Below, piece after piece: positions 45,446-55,619 of a stretch of 64,000 nt of DNA (position 1 is the first letter of the stretch; the number at the start of each line of letters is the position of its first letter). Source of the DNA: Amoebidium appalachense (lineage: Eukaryota; Ichthyosporea); NCBI GenBank assembly GCA_963693365.1, contig CAVNZM010000019.1, positions 310,001 to 374,000 of the forward strand, in the 5' to 3' direction. The notes beneath the pieces were generated by a model that did not search any database, was not told where the DNA came from, and worked only from the letters and a program-made list of their open reading frames with translations. Both the position numbers and the translations under genes were made by a program.

Positions 45446-45794
45446 TGAAAAGGAATATATAGCTGTAAGGCTGTGGATGCTAAACACAGAAGATGTGTTT
45501 GTAGCTTGCTGATCTGCTAAAAACTGTCGTGCTTATATACCTAAGCCTACCGATCTGAGCCAATCAAAAATCGATCTAGTGATATGTGAAATCTGATCCG
45601 AGCCAATCATAACTCGGTCTAGTGATCTGTGGTATCTGATGTTTTGACTGGCTAATAGGTGCCCGTGTGCGGGCAGCCAACCGCTAACTGCTAAAACACG
45701 AAATGAAGCCTACATGGTTGTGTTGGTATCGAACACCCATCCTACGTGTTTACCCAGAAAAATATTTATGTCAATAATTTCCACAAATAAAACC
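45446..45794 (-). repeat. A1 terminal repeat of the retrotransposon
   Basis: 349 bases matching 40554-40902. Its outer end (AATAAAACC at 45786-45794) abuts the codons of the interrupted gene without a duplication. Confidence 0.85.
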
Positions 45795-45895
45795 GCATGG
45801 GCGTCTGCCTGGTGCAGAAGGCCGAGCTGGAGCTTGTGTTTGGTGACCAGCTGGACAAGTACGCACAGACCACCCTGGACAAGTTTATGGCCTAA

Positions 45896-46230
45896 CCTAT
45901 CTGTTTTAATTTAGTGTTGTGAAGTTGTTTTGGTGTAGTTCAGTGTATATGGGATATATTTCATTGGTGTGTGTGTGTATGTTGGTGCATGTAGCGCCGA
46001 ATAAATATACATGCAAAGTACTACTTCCCGCGTGTGGAGTCCCCCCCCCAACCCAAATTGTGAGTAACTACAGAGATGGATTTGTCATCAGAATATACCC
46101 GTTGTGAGAGATGTGTATTAAGCCCATCAAAGTCGCATTGGGTCCTGGGATTTGTATAAAAGTCGGATGCGAAACACGGTAGTCACATACTTGAACACCA
46201 ACGATACGTTCATTTGCAATTAAAGCAACC
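45896..46230 (+). promoter_or_regulatory. 3' flank of gene F and promoter of gene D (type 3)
   Basis: AATAAA at about 46001 follows the end of F. A TATAAAAG box at 46155-46162 lies 69 bases before the ATG of D. The upstream sequence does not match the type-1 or type-2 promoters. Confidence 0.5.
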
Positions 46231-46855
46231 ATGGCTTCCACCTACGCCATCTACGAGCGCCTCAACATCACCGGCGCCCGAGAGGCCGGCTTCCCTCCCA
46301 TCTCCCCCGAGCTCGAGCGCCTGCTGGGCACCGTGGGGGATGACGTGGTGGCGAAGATGTTGCGCTTCCTCGACCCGTTCCTGCTGGACAGCACCGAGAC
46401 CATCTCCGGGCGCGCCGTGTACACGCTGCTGGGGTATGGCAACTACAACGAGTTTGTGCGCGCCATGTTCAGGGGTCGTGATAAAGTTCCTGCCGTGGTG
46501 TCGATCGGCAACTACTGTGCCGTTGAGATGGAGGTGTGTTCAGAATCTGTGCTTTGACAAGCAGTAACTATTGGGCTGTCAATTGTCTGATTGGTTGTGT
46601 GACGTCATAAATGTAAGCCAGTTGTGTGACGTCATAAATTGGCTTTCAATTGTCTGATTGGTTGTGTGACGTCATAATTGTCAGCCAGTTGGGCTGTCAA
46701 TTGTCTGATTGGTTGTGTGACGTCACTGACAATACGAACACCTTTCCACGCAGACTTCCGGACTGGGTCGTCGTACGTATGACCACCTCCTGACGTCCAA
46801 GGGGTTTCGTATGGCATCTTCATCCTCCAGCACCTTACTGGGGCACACTGTGTAA
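46231..46855 (+). CDS. BRO-N family gene D, truncated second exon
   Basis: Exon 1 46231-46533 (101 codons, MASTYAIYERLNITGA ... YTLLGYGNYNEFVRAMF), donor GTGTGT. Exon 2 from 46754 (acceptor CACGCAG) reads a GRRTYDHLLTSKGFRMAS stretch and stops at 46853-46855. The predicted product has 134 residues and keeps a nearly whole BRO-N domain but no C-terminal module. It may be a natural dominant-negative-like short form or a broken gene. Its exon 2 start is closest to the degraded exon H at 5333. Confidence 0.6.
46565..46735 (+). repeat. CRE/ATTGG tandem repeats in the intron of gene D
   Basis: Three copies of about 55 bases with CAATTGTCTGATTGGTTGTG followed by TGACGTCA (46600, 46627, 46668 and 46718 carry the CRE). 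The same repeat appears once at 27255-27290 after the remnant exon. Confidence 0.75.
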
Positions 46856-47533
46856 CCATGTGAAAGTCGGCATAGATCTCATACGAGCACGTTTCGTTGC
46901 ATGTACACAACCCCGTCAGATCCAGTACAAGGTGCAGGGGCTATTACGACAGGTGGGGCCCAGGTGGTTGCCCGGGGGGGTTGTCGGACGCCGCAGAAGA
47001 GGGTACCGTTGGTACCTGTCATGCCTATTTGTATAGAAAAGAATTGGTGACTCGATTTGTTGCTATAGCGGTATAATTGAAATTCCCGGCAGCTGCCGGG
47101 AAATGTTCGATTTGCTCTAAGGGTATCGAGTGACGTCGCTGGAAAAGTTCATTCCAACACTTTCATAAGCTCGCGTCTGATTGGGCTCGGCTGGTCAAGA
47201 TCGATTGGTCACGTACTCAGGCTTTTAGATGCCCATGGTCGTTGTGTAAAACACGCAAAAAGCACGTAGAATGCACAAAAAAACAAGGATTAATATGTTT
47301 GATTACCGTGTATATACTAAAGATTGATATCACGAATGTTTTGGTGAAATGGGGCCTTTGTTTCGGCCTGTACGCGGCAGCAATTTCTCTCCGTGAGCCT
47401 GGAATGCTTCTAGCGACTTCTGCGTGTAGCGCCCCGTTTCATTGGCGCGCGGGCCTATATAAACCGACTCTGCCACCGTTGCAGCACCAGTCTGCACACG
47501 CACACTTGCCGAACACATCCAAACAACACAACC
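46856..47533 (+). promoter_or_regulatory. Intergenic and type-2 promoter of gene E
   Basis: 46856-47170 has no gene. 47180-47533 contains ATTGG boxes (47178, 47203, 47439) and a TATATAAA box at 47456-47463, 71 bases before the ATG. The same block in degraded form precedes gene F. Confidence 0.55.
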
Positions 47534-49430
47534 ATGGCTTCCACCTACGCCATCTACGAGCGCCTCAACATCACCGGCGCCCGCGAGGCCGGCTTCCCTC
47601 CCATCTCCCCCGAGCTCGAGCGCCTGCTGGGCACCGTGGGCGACGACGTGGTGGTCAAAGTGCTGCGGTTCCTCAACCCATTCCTGTTCGACAGCACCGA
47701 GACCATCTCCGGGCGCGCCGTGTTCAAGCTGCTGGGGTACTGGAGGTACAATGACTTCGTGAGAGCCATGTTCAAGGGGCAGAATGGTGTTCCTGCTGCG
47801 ATGCCTGCCCACCAGTACCGGGTGGTTGAGAAGGTGAGTTGTTGAGGTATTCGTTGAGTTTTGCTATATCGCATTCCCCGGGCTCTATGGAAACGGAGAT
47901 TCCAAACCTCAGTAGACAGCCAACGACGTCTGCGTAATAGCTGGGTGGCGCCTCTCCAAAGAGATGGATTCTTCTTGTGTGCTTTGGAAATTCCAACCCG
48001 TACACCAAAATTTGTCCGAGTGCACCTTTCCAACCACGAATATGTTTCACTTCGATTACATCTTTATCGGTTACGAGATCAATCTCCCCACGTGCTATTC
48101 GTTGCTTTTTCCCGCCCTCTCGTTGTTGCAGCCGCAGGCGAACAATTTCTTCCGCTTGTTTGCCTGGTGGTTTGAAGCTTTTTACAATTGTTTCAAAAGC
48201 TTGGCGTGTAAACTGGTAAGCAATTCTTGGCCGCCCCCCGGTTGATGGCATGGCATTGCTTCGGTAATCCTTGTTGTTTTTCCATTTATTTCGGATAATC
48301 GCTCTTCTTATGGCCTCATGCGCCCTTCCCCATGTAAGGTTTAGCTCGCTCATCCATCTTTCGCTGTTATAGGGGTTATCCATCGTTGTAGGGCTCCATA
48401 TATGACCCGAAAAAAAAGGACTCACCACTAACCTTGTTGTCCACAGAGCATCGGTGGCCGTACCGAACAAGATCACCTTTTGAAGCCAGAGGGCTTTCGG
48501 ATGGCCTCTATCATGGCCTCGGATGCGAACTCGGGCTGGCTTGCTCGCGATTTCCGTATGCTGGCGCTTGACATCGAGAAGGGGTTTGTGCGTCTCATGC
48601 GCAACTTCAACGACGGGAAGTACACGGCCTTCTTGGCAACTCTTGCCGCCGCAGAGGCCGCTGCAGCGGAGGCTCGTGCAACCCTTGGGAGTGACATGCC
48701 ACTTGAACCCAAACAGGCCGCCGAGGCCGCACAGGACGAGGCGCTCGCGCCCCTGGTCGCCGCCCTCGAACGCGTCAAGCTGGGGCCGCAGTCAGCCGAT
48801 GCCAACTACGTTGACAACACCGACTTCCGGCGCCTGGTTCGGGCGTTCATCTCCACATGTGTGGGGACGTTGGAAGGCCACGAAGTGCGTTGTGCCGGCA
48901 AGTACACAAGTATGGTGATGGCCGTAACCGGTGTGTGCGTGCTGTTCCCGGCCAACGTGCTATCGGTTGCCGCCGCAACCAACGGGCTGCAGCGCGCCAT
49001 CAAGGAGCGCATCCGCCTGTGGACCGGACACGAGCTGACCTGCTGGATGGAAATGACCACGCAGCAGCTCTACACATTTATGAACAACTTTGTGGGCTGG
49101 TACGTCGGCTTCTGCAGGGGACAGCTGTTCCAGTCCACCCTTGACGACAAGGTGGTGGTCCCCACAGACATCGGGGTGCCCATTGAGATGGCCGTCTGGC
49201 TGGGCGCCATCCAGGACAAGTTCCCCGACATCCGCCCCCTGGACCTCGGGCGCACTGTCAGCCTCGACGCACCCCTGGCCGATCGCGGCGAGCAGCTCAA
49301 GGGGCAGACACAGCTGGACGTGTTCGTGCAGCGCGGGCGGCTGGGGCGTAAGCGCAAGGTCGCGCACCTGCAGAAGCCCGAGGGGCCTGTCGATGTTGTT
49401 GTGATCGCGGACAGTGATAGCGATGAATGA
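47534..49430 (+). CDS. Spliced BRO-N family gene E, SIM-tailed, 427 residues
   Basis: Exon 1 47534-47833 (100 codons), donor GTGAGT; intron 47834-48446; exon 2 48447-49430, acceptor TCCACAG, start SIGGRT. Phase 0 and no frame break. Second half of the BRO-N domain is DHLLKPEGFRMASIMASDA...WLARDF. Then an Ala-rich helix, the conserved C-terminal domain (VRAFISTCVGTLEGHEVRC, RIRLWTGHELTCW, TFMNNFVGWYV), KRKV and the VDVVVIADSDSDE tail (SUMO-interacting motif type). Very similar to B in both exons and the intron, but its promoter is of the type of gene F. Best-preserved member of the family. Likely a DNA-binding regulator acting in the nucleus. Confidence 0.75.
47772..48383 (-). CDS. PD-(D/E)XK-like nuclease, antisense in the intron of gene E
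   Basis: 203 residues from the ATG at 48383 (minus strand, CATATATGG about 20 bases upstream). Same layout as the copy in gene B: helical DNA-binding start, GGRPRIAYQFTRQAFE, then E-x-D ... VIEVK ... GQ. About ten residues differ between copies, mostly conservative, with none in the presumed catalytic set. The last 62 bases overlap exon 1 of gene E antisense. Expression from this strand could also interfere with gene E transcripts. Confidence 0.6.
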   Translation of the reverse strand: MDNPYNSERWMSELNLTWGRAHEAIRRAIIRNKWKNNKDYRSNAMPSTGGRPRIAYQFTRQAFETIVKSFKPPGKQAEEIVRLRLQQREGGKKQRIARGEIDLVTDKDVIEVKHIRGWKGALGQILVYGLEFPKHTRRIHLFGEAPPSYYADVVGCLLRFGISVSIEPGECDIAKLNEYLNNSPSQPPGTGGQASQQEHHSAP

Positions 49431-49464
49431 TGGGAGGTGCTATGCCGGGCGTGTTGGGGGTAGT

Positions 49465-49495
<31 letters not shown>

Positions 49496-49751
49496 GGGGG
49501 GGGTTAGAATCTGCCACATAGGCTTGTATTGTCTTAATATCAATATCATAAAATTAGTTGCCTTGATTCATGTAAAATTCTAAATAAAGGTGACAACTTA
49601 TGGAAGCTACCATGTCGGCCACGAACCCTCTTTTCATGAACATAGAAGTGTGTGTATGTGTGCGTGCCTAACCCTCAGACCTCCAAGATGTGACGCATAC
49701 TGATTCCAGTCCAGCGAATGTGTGGGTGACTTTTTATTTTACTCCAAAGGA
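49431..49751. other. Intergenic, TG and poly-G tract
   Basis: (TG)n 49461-49478 and G-run 49479-49503, then AT-rich sequence with AATAAA at 49583, probably the end signal of gene E. No gene seen. Confidence 0.6.
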
Positions 49752-52036
49752 ATGGGTGGGGGACAAAGCATACTGGAAGACGTGTCATGTGTCGACACAA
49801 AGGTTCGTTGTACTCGCTGGTCGGAGCTGGAATCCTGGATTCGCGAAACGTGCAGAGACAAAGATATCCCAGGTCAGCGGATCAAGCCCTGGTTGCAGAA
49901 TGGCAGTATGTTGTCCGACGTACACGTGTTTGCAAACGGAAACGCGAACGGACCCTGCATCGCAAGCATGGTTGTTCTACATGTCGGCAGTCAGACCATA
50001 CCCAAAGGGCCGTATCGCGTGCTTTCAATAACCACCTACCGAAGCAGGGCGGATAACATCACCCAGTATGCCATCGCGCTGCTTGCTGGGGGCAGGGTAT
50101 TCACTCTGCTTGTAAGTCCCGGGAGTGAGGTGCATACCACGCGCGAGTCGACTGTTAACATAGAGGGTAAGCTCTACATGAAACAACCCGTGCATGTGGG
50201 CCCCCCAGATTGGACTGGATCACTAGTTGTTGATGTCTGCAGCCGATGCTCCCCGGTTGACACCGCCGACGACGAAGCCGGCGTACCCGCGCCCGTGCCC
50301 GAGGACGACGAAGCCGGCGTACCCGCGCCCGTGCCCGATGACGGCCAAGCACGCCAACTCTGGCCGGACAGAGGAATGGTGTGTACAAACCCGGATTACG
50401 CAATTGTTCAGGAGACCATGTACGATCATCTCGTCTACTGCGAGAATGTACTACAGGAGTACGAAAGCTTTCCCATTACCGATGGATTTCTTCACGATTC
50501 GAAAACACCAAATGCCTTTGCATGCGGTCTTATTAACGGCGTCGTGATGCGATTCATCAAGGGGGTTCAGATACCGGCTGAGGCAACCCTGACACCGTGT
50601 ATCCGGCGCCCGGATGTAGTTTCTGGCATCCTCTGCATGCCGTTGCTCTGTATTCGGTGTCGGCGGCCACCACAGATGACACGAACAAAACCTGTGTTGT
50701 GTACTGGGTGTCTGTGGACAATCCAGGCGACAGGCGCATCCATGTGTCAATGTGCGCCGACCGAACGGCTATCGGACCTACGTCCGAGGTGTACGGTCAA
50801 ACGGGTTACCTGCCAACTGACACTGGTAGGTTTACATGGGAGTTTGCCATGTGCAAGCGCCGCTCGGAAAAACGAGCGGGAGAAGATAGTGGAGATGAGA
50901 CCCAGCGCGCGGCCAAGCGCGCGCGCATGCCAGATGAATCTCCTATGCCCGACAGCGAGGCAGGCGAACAGGAGGTCAGCTGGGTCGACGACCGTCAGTC
51001 TGCCGACGAACATCGGGTCAGCGGCGAGCCTCAGTCTGCCGACGAAGATGAGGTCAGCGGCGAGCCTCAGTCTGCCGACGAACATGAGGTCAGCGGCGAG
51101 CCTCAGTCTGCCGACGAAGATGAGGTCAGCGAGGCAGTACATTACCTGATTGAACAGGGGGTCGACGAGGCCGCAAACGCGATCGTGGACATCATGGAGC
51201 TCCTGCAGGATGCCAGCGGGTTTGATTTGCGCAGGGACGACATACTCGAGACAATAGCGTACCCTGCTGGTGCCGAAGGGTTTGGCGATCTGGAGCAGGC
51301 GCGCGCGGTAAAAATAACACGCGCCAGCATCGATGTGGACCTCTATTCCACCCCCGACGCCCAACAATTCCGCAATATGTGGTATGAAGTCGAGTTTGCC
51401 AACGGGGACAGTGTATGGTACCCCTTCAAGGTTGTGTGGTTTGCAACCCAGCTCAGACCACTCTACGAGGACATGTTGACAAGGCCTGGAGAGACAGAGT
51501 TTTTGAGATTGTCTCTCCCTGGCCGTCGGCTACCACCACCCATCCTAAATGTGGAGCTACGGAAACAAGAAACTTCAGAATTTGCAAGAATTCATCTCAA
51601 ACCTCGGGTATCAACCCAGGAGAGCCTCGATTTGGACATGAGGGGTATTTATGCCGGTCAGTATATCAAAAATGGGCAGACAATCCTTGAGTACACTGGC
51701 GAGCTTGTGCCTGTCGGTACCTGGAAGGGGGTCAACAAATACACCATCCAGCTTGATGACAGTCATGTGCTTTCAGCACACAAGTGGAAGCTGCGGAACG
51801 AGGCACACACAATGCAAGTAGCGCCCCGGAGGCTCGTGACATTTTCCAACTGCAACCTGGTGGTCGACAACGATCGTGCATACGTGGTTGCTGCAGAAAA
51901 TATCGAGGAAGGATCCGAGCTCGTTGTGCACATGGATGTAGACGATGATGTTTGGAAGACAAAGGACTTGGGTGACACAATAATTGACCCCAAACCCCCG
52001 GCCGGTGAGGAACAAATATTTCAACAGAATGACTAA
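49752..52036 (+). CDS. SET-domain protein with possible N-myristoylation, one frame break
   Basis: Start at ATG 49752, MGGGQS, which fits N-myristoylation (Gly2, Ser6). Frame 1 runs to about 50582, where one base seems missing in a G pair; the rest continues in a second frame to the TAA at 52034-52036. Features in order: unknown N-terminal domain; two DDEAGVPAPVP repeats; a second unknown domain (AVALYSVSAATTDD); a basic region KRAGEDSGDETQRAAKRAR (likely nuclear signal); four about 12-residue SADE(D/H)EVSGEPQ repeats; a helical region; then a C-terminal SET-like domain from about 51640: GIYAGQYIKNGQTILEYTGE, SNCN, and IEEGSELVVHMD. SET domains methylate lysine, often on histones; cofactor motifs are partly recognisable. 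AATAAA at 52084. Confidence 0.6.
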
Positions 52037-52169
52037 GATTCTAGTTATAGGTCTCGGTATTGTATTTGCAGACTTGCTTCGAGAATAAAAGATATAATCC
52101 ATCATCTGAAACGGTTTTTAAGGACCGCAAAGTCTCTTAACACCTACCAGCGCGAGTCGGCCGCGTGAG

Positions 52170-53385
52170 TCCGTGTGAAGGTGTCTTCGGGGACGTCACT
52201 GCTCGAATTCGATTGGTGAGTTAGATGAAGTTCTCGCAACTCACCAATCAGACGGCGCCGATGACGTCATCGGGAAATTTTGAATAGTGAAACATCGGAG
52301 CGCGCGCGATCTGATTGGTGAGTTAGATGAGTTAGATGAGTTACGTGTTTTTGACCCCCTCCCTGAGGCTCCGGCTATAAATAGATATGAGGCTCCGGCT
52401 ATAAATAGATACTAATATATACATTGAAGCTATTAATAGATACCGATCGAATTTGTAGAGTCTATTGAATTAAGTCAATAATTATATATATATATATAGT
52501 ATATATTCATATATATTTATATATATATGTACTTAAATGAAATTTCTTATAAAGTATTGTCAAATGTATATAAGTGAAGCGTGTGTGTAATATATCCTAG
52601 ACTTGACTTCTTCAATGTATATAATGAATATCTATTTATAGCCGGAGCCTCAGGGAGGGGTCAAAAACACGTAACTCACCTAACTCATCTAACTCACCAA
52701 TCAGATCGCGCGCGCTCCGACAAATTCTCTCTGAAAATCAGCGGTTGACGTCACTACTCGAATTCGATTGGTGAGTTAGATGAAGTTCTCGCAACTCACC
52801 AATCAGACAACGCCGATGACGTCATCGGTAGATTTTGAATAGTGATACATCGGAGCGCGCGCGATCTGATTGGTGAGTTAGATGAGTTAGGTGAGTTACG
52901 TGTTTTTGACCCCTCCCTGAGGCTCCGGCTATAAATAGACACTAATATATACATGGAAGCTATTAATAGATACCGATCGACTTTGTAGAGTCTATTGAAT
53001 TAAGTCAAAAATTATATATATATATATAGTATATATTCATAAATATATATATATATATATGTACTGAAATTTCTTATGTTTTAATGTATAAAGTATTGTC
53101 ATATGTATATAAGTGAAGCGTGTGTGTAATATATCATAGACTTGACTTCTTCAATGTATATAATGAATATCTATTTATAGCCGGAGCCTCAGGGAGGGGT
53201 CAAAAACACGTAACTCACCTAACTCATCTAACTCACCAATCAGATCGCGCGCGCTCCGACAAATTCTCTCTGAAAATCAGCTTGTGACGTCACTACTCGA
53301 ATTCGATTGGTGAGTTAGATGAAGTTCTCGCAACTCACCAATCAGACAACGCCGATGACGTCATCGGGAATGCTTATTAGCACTA
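52170..53385. repeat. Tandem palindromic repeats, hr-like
   Basis: Two full units of about 540-555 bases (from 52190 and 52745) and a third partial (from 53285). Each unit has a GACGTCACT...ATTCGATTGGTGAGTT...AACTCACCAATC small palindrome, GATGACGTCATCG, then a large inverted repeat: arms of about 90 bases (unit 1 about 52297-52392 and 52630-52727) ending in CTATAAATAG on the inner side, around a 240-base AT-rich core with long TATATA runs. Layout (CRE palindromes, inverted repeats, AT core, tandem copies) resembles baculovirus homologous regions, which act as enhancers and origins; the likeness is of structure only. Confidence 0.65.
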
Positions 53386-53473
53386 GGGCTTTATTTTGAG
53401 ATATTGAGGTATCGATCAACGGCGACCTAAACATAGCCAGCGAAACTATCATTTTTTCTGGAAAACCATACAT

Positions 53474-54284
53474 CTATCGCGGCTCCAGGCCGGTACACGA
53501 GCGAATCAATGTATCCACTACCCCAGCCTCATCCCCCGAGTACACACGCCTCCGAAACAACTGCCCCCTCTCGTTTAAATCCTGCAGGAAGCTCTTAGGC
53601 TTGTGCTTCAGGGCCCCGTCAAGTCTCTGGCGAACCCACTCCACCTGCTCGGCTGTCAGCTCGAGTCCGAGCTGGGTGGCTCGGCCCACGATCGTGAATG
53701 CTCCAGCATGCACGTGGTTGTTCTCCATTGTTGCGACCCGAGCCTGGGCTGCCGCCAGCTCCGCCTCTGCTCTCTCGCGCGCCTGGCGCTCCATATGTGC
53801 AAGGGCCGCAAACTTGTGGAACACAAACAGAAGCCCAGCCTGCGAGCACAGCCACCACATGGTGGTGGTGTAGGGAGTCGTGGCCGATGCCAGCAGGATG
53901 CCGAATCCGGCATATGTGATCTGGCAGTCGACCAGCTCGGTGTGCTCGGCATTCATACCAAGCACGCCGGGCCCACCCAGAACGACGTGAAAGTGCGTCC
54001 CGTATGTCAGCAGGGATGTGCACTTCCGGACGGCCTGGGCGCGCAGCTCCCATCCCGTGTTGATGGTGGCCGGATCGATGATAAATGGGGCAATCGCTGA
54101 CGCCATGACATGGGAGATCGACACGTCGTTGCGCCCCCTCTCCGAAAGGGTCGCACGCCTTGAGGATCGCGGCCATCACCGCATATGCCTTGGGTGCGGG
54201 GCCGAACACTGCCATGTATGCCGGGGGCATGCAACTGGACATTGCGGCAGCATGATGCAGCAGCATGACATCGATGGCCTCCAT
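53474..54284 (-). CDS. Membrane-anchored coiled-coil protein, one frame break
   Basis: Starts at ATG 54284 (MEAIDVMLLHHAAAMSSCMP). The frame shifts at a GGGGG run near 54140, then continues through VSISHVMASAIAPFIIDPAT to the stop at 53474; about 270 residues. A hydrophobic segment at about 53930-53820 (ITYAGFGILLASATTP...MWWLCSQAGLLFVFHKF) suggests one or two membrane passes. An Ala/Glu/Arg-rich coiled coil follows (HMERQARERAEAELAAAQAR), then a helical C-terminal domain. No family recognised. Possibly a virion membrane or scaffold protein (inference). Confidence 0.5.
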
Positions 54285-54379
54285 AGTGAAGATGAATAGG
54301 GCGTGTTAGCGACTCCGAATTCTGTTCGGTCTGTTGATGGGCGGCTGCCGGGCCTGCTTTTGAGCAATCGGCTGCGATC

Positions 54380-55115
54380 TTATGCAGGGAGTGGCTCACG
54401 GCATTTCAGCTCGGCGAGATCGCCGCGATCGTGACCCACAAATAACATGAGCTGCGAAAACACAAACAGGAGGTTAGCGCAGTCAATAACAGTAGTCCCG
54501 ATGGTCTTTGAAACGGAAAAGGAGGTCGCGGCTGCCGTGGCCATTGTGGCCAGCGCGGTTGCCGTTGTAGCGACCAACACCTGCCGGCATAGTCCACGGG
54601 ATCTTTCCCCGATGAGCAAGGCCCGATTCGACCACAGAAAGAAGAAGCGGGCGGACAACATGGCTACCGAGGCAATGCACACCGTCGTCCAGAAACAGTA
54701 CAGGACTAGAAGTGAGGTTGGGTTGGGATGTGGCGGTACATGACAGAGTGTCGTAAGAATGTATGTAAACAACACGTATGCCAGGTAGAGCGCCGAGGAA
54801 GTTACGAACACCATGACATCCAGCCATGCTATGTGTAGAAGTGACAGCGAACAGGCATGATCCATAATGTATGCATACTTGCACGCGTCTTTCAGACACC
54901 ATAAAAAGATCCGCAGCAAGGTACGTATTGAATGCCGAACAACCGGACTGCATGCCTGCTATGTAGAACACCAGAAATGCCAAAGAATCGAGCACCACCA
55001 TGAGATCAAGGAAATCGCGATATTGAAAGCGAGGCATACGGAGCTCATACAGCAAAAGCATAAGCGTGCCAAATGAAACCAAGCCGGAGTAGTAGTTCGC
55101 CTCGCTTAGCCCCAT
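54380..55115 (-). CDS. Multi-pass (about seven-segment) membrane protein, one frame break
   Basis: ATG 55115 (MGLSEANYYSGLVSFGTLML). One base is off at a TTTTT run near 54910. Hydrophobic segments in order: LVSFGTLMLLLYEL; DLMVVLDSLAFLVFYIAGM; a segment around the break; IAWLDVMVFVTSSALYLAYVLFTYIL; LLVLYCFWTTVCIASVAML; an Ala/Thr-rich VLVATTATALATMATAAAT; and CANLLFVFSQLMLFVG. About 240 residues with short loops. The seven-segment layout recalls viral GPCR-like proteins, but no DRY or NPxxY motif is seen, so this is only topology. Confidence 0.5.
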
Positions 55116-55540
55116 GGTGCCTGCGATTGGCCGTCATTATATGTGACTGTGCAATTGATGGACATCATGGTTGCAGATACAGTTAGACCTACCATCCTTC
55201 CCCAAACTTGCCAACATGAATGTTGGGTGGGGTAGTGGCATGGTCCTGCAAGGCTACTAGAACCCAGGCCTGTACCGGCAGAGGCCCATGGTTACCCATG
55301 GGCCGCATACAAGCATGCTAGATTGTCCGAAGGCTTGGTTATCGCCTCGTTTCAGATGGACAAATCGTGCTCTGCTTGATTCATCGGGCTTGGATATCGC
55401 CCTGTGACCTCTTAGGTACCTATTGTCTAGATAATATGTCGCAGCTGCCAGAACATTGGCAATCCTGGCATGACGTAGCAAAGGCACCACACAAATGAGT
55501 GTTTTGTGTACACCAAATGTACCATTCTTGGTAACAGCAA

Positions 55541-55584
<44 letters not shown>

Positions 55585-55619
55585 AAGAACTAAATGTTCG
55601 GAGTACAAGCACAGCTTTA
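55116..55619. other. Intergenic with a 43-base G-run
   Basis: Contains GATACAGTTAGACCTACCATCC (55177-55198), a variant of the satellite M2 end, then about 230 bases with two GGCTTGG(T/A)TATCGCC copies (55332, 55389) and a G-run at 55541-55583. No gene seen. Confidence 0.6.

Larger units (their letters stand above)
40334..45794 (-). mobile_element. Tyrosine-recombinase retrotransposon (Ngaro/DIRS group)
   Basis: Read leftwards: A1, gag-like ORF, RT-RNase H ORF, tyrosine-recombinase ORF, B1, A2, 130-base spacer, B2. A1 (45446-45794) and A2 (40554-40902) are 349-base matches; B1 (40902-40991) and B2 (40334-40423) are 90-base matches. Such split direct repeats together with a recombinase instead of an integrase define this group, which integrates without target duplication. 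The ends of the host gene rejoin without a duplication. Two long poly-C tracts (in the sense direction) lie at ORF borders. Repeats are identical where I compared them, suggesting a recent insertion. Confidence 0.85.
39137..45895 (+). pseudogene. BRO-family gene F, interrupted by a retrotransposon
   Basis: Exon 1 about 39137-39399 (ATG region lost; ISG..VFGR..DYREFVRIMF) with donor GTAAGC; intron 39400-39707 holding gapped 92-bp repeats; exon 2 from 39708 (acceptor GTCCCAG, then STGGRP and DHLLNADGFL, the second half of the BRO-N domain) to 40333, then from 45795 to the TAA at 45893-45895 (MGVCLVQKAELELVFGDQL ... LDKFMA). The C-terminal module includes FHDAAVLLWRRHEG and DPDQAVYRSHINMYTALCKAAF; function unknown. 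The two sides of the element rejoin in frame at codons VLR-MGV. Exon 2 left of the element has several one-base breaks; the right part is clean. Confidence 0.65.

Noticed and set aside
54380-55115. Calling the membrane protein a GPCR
   Set aside because: No DRY, CWxP or NPxxY motif; only the number of hydrophobic segments fits.
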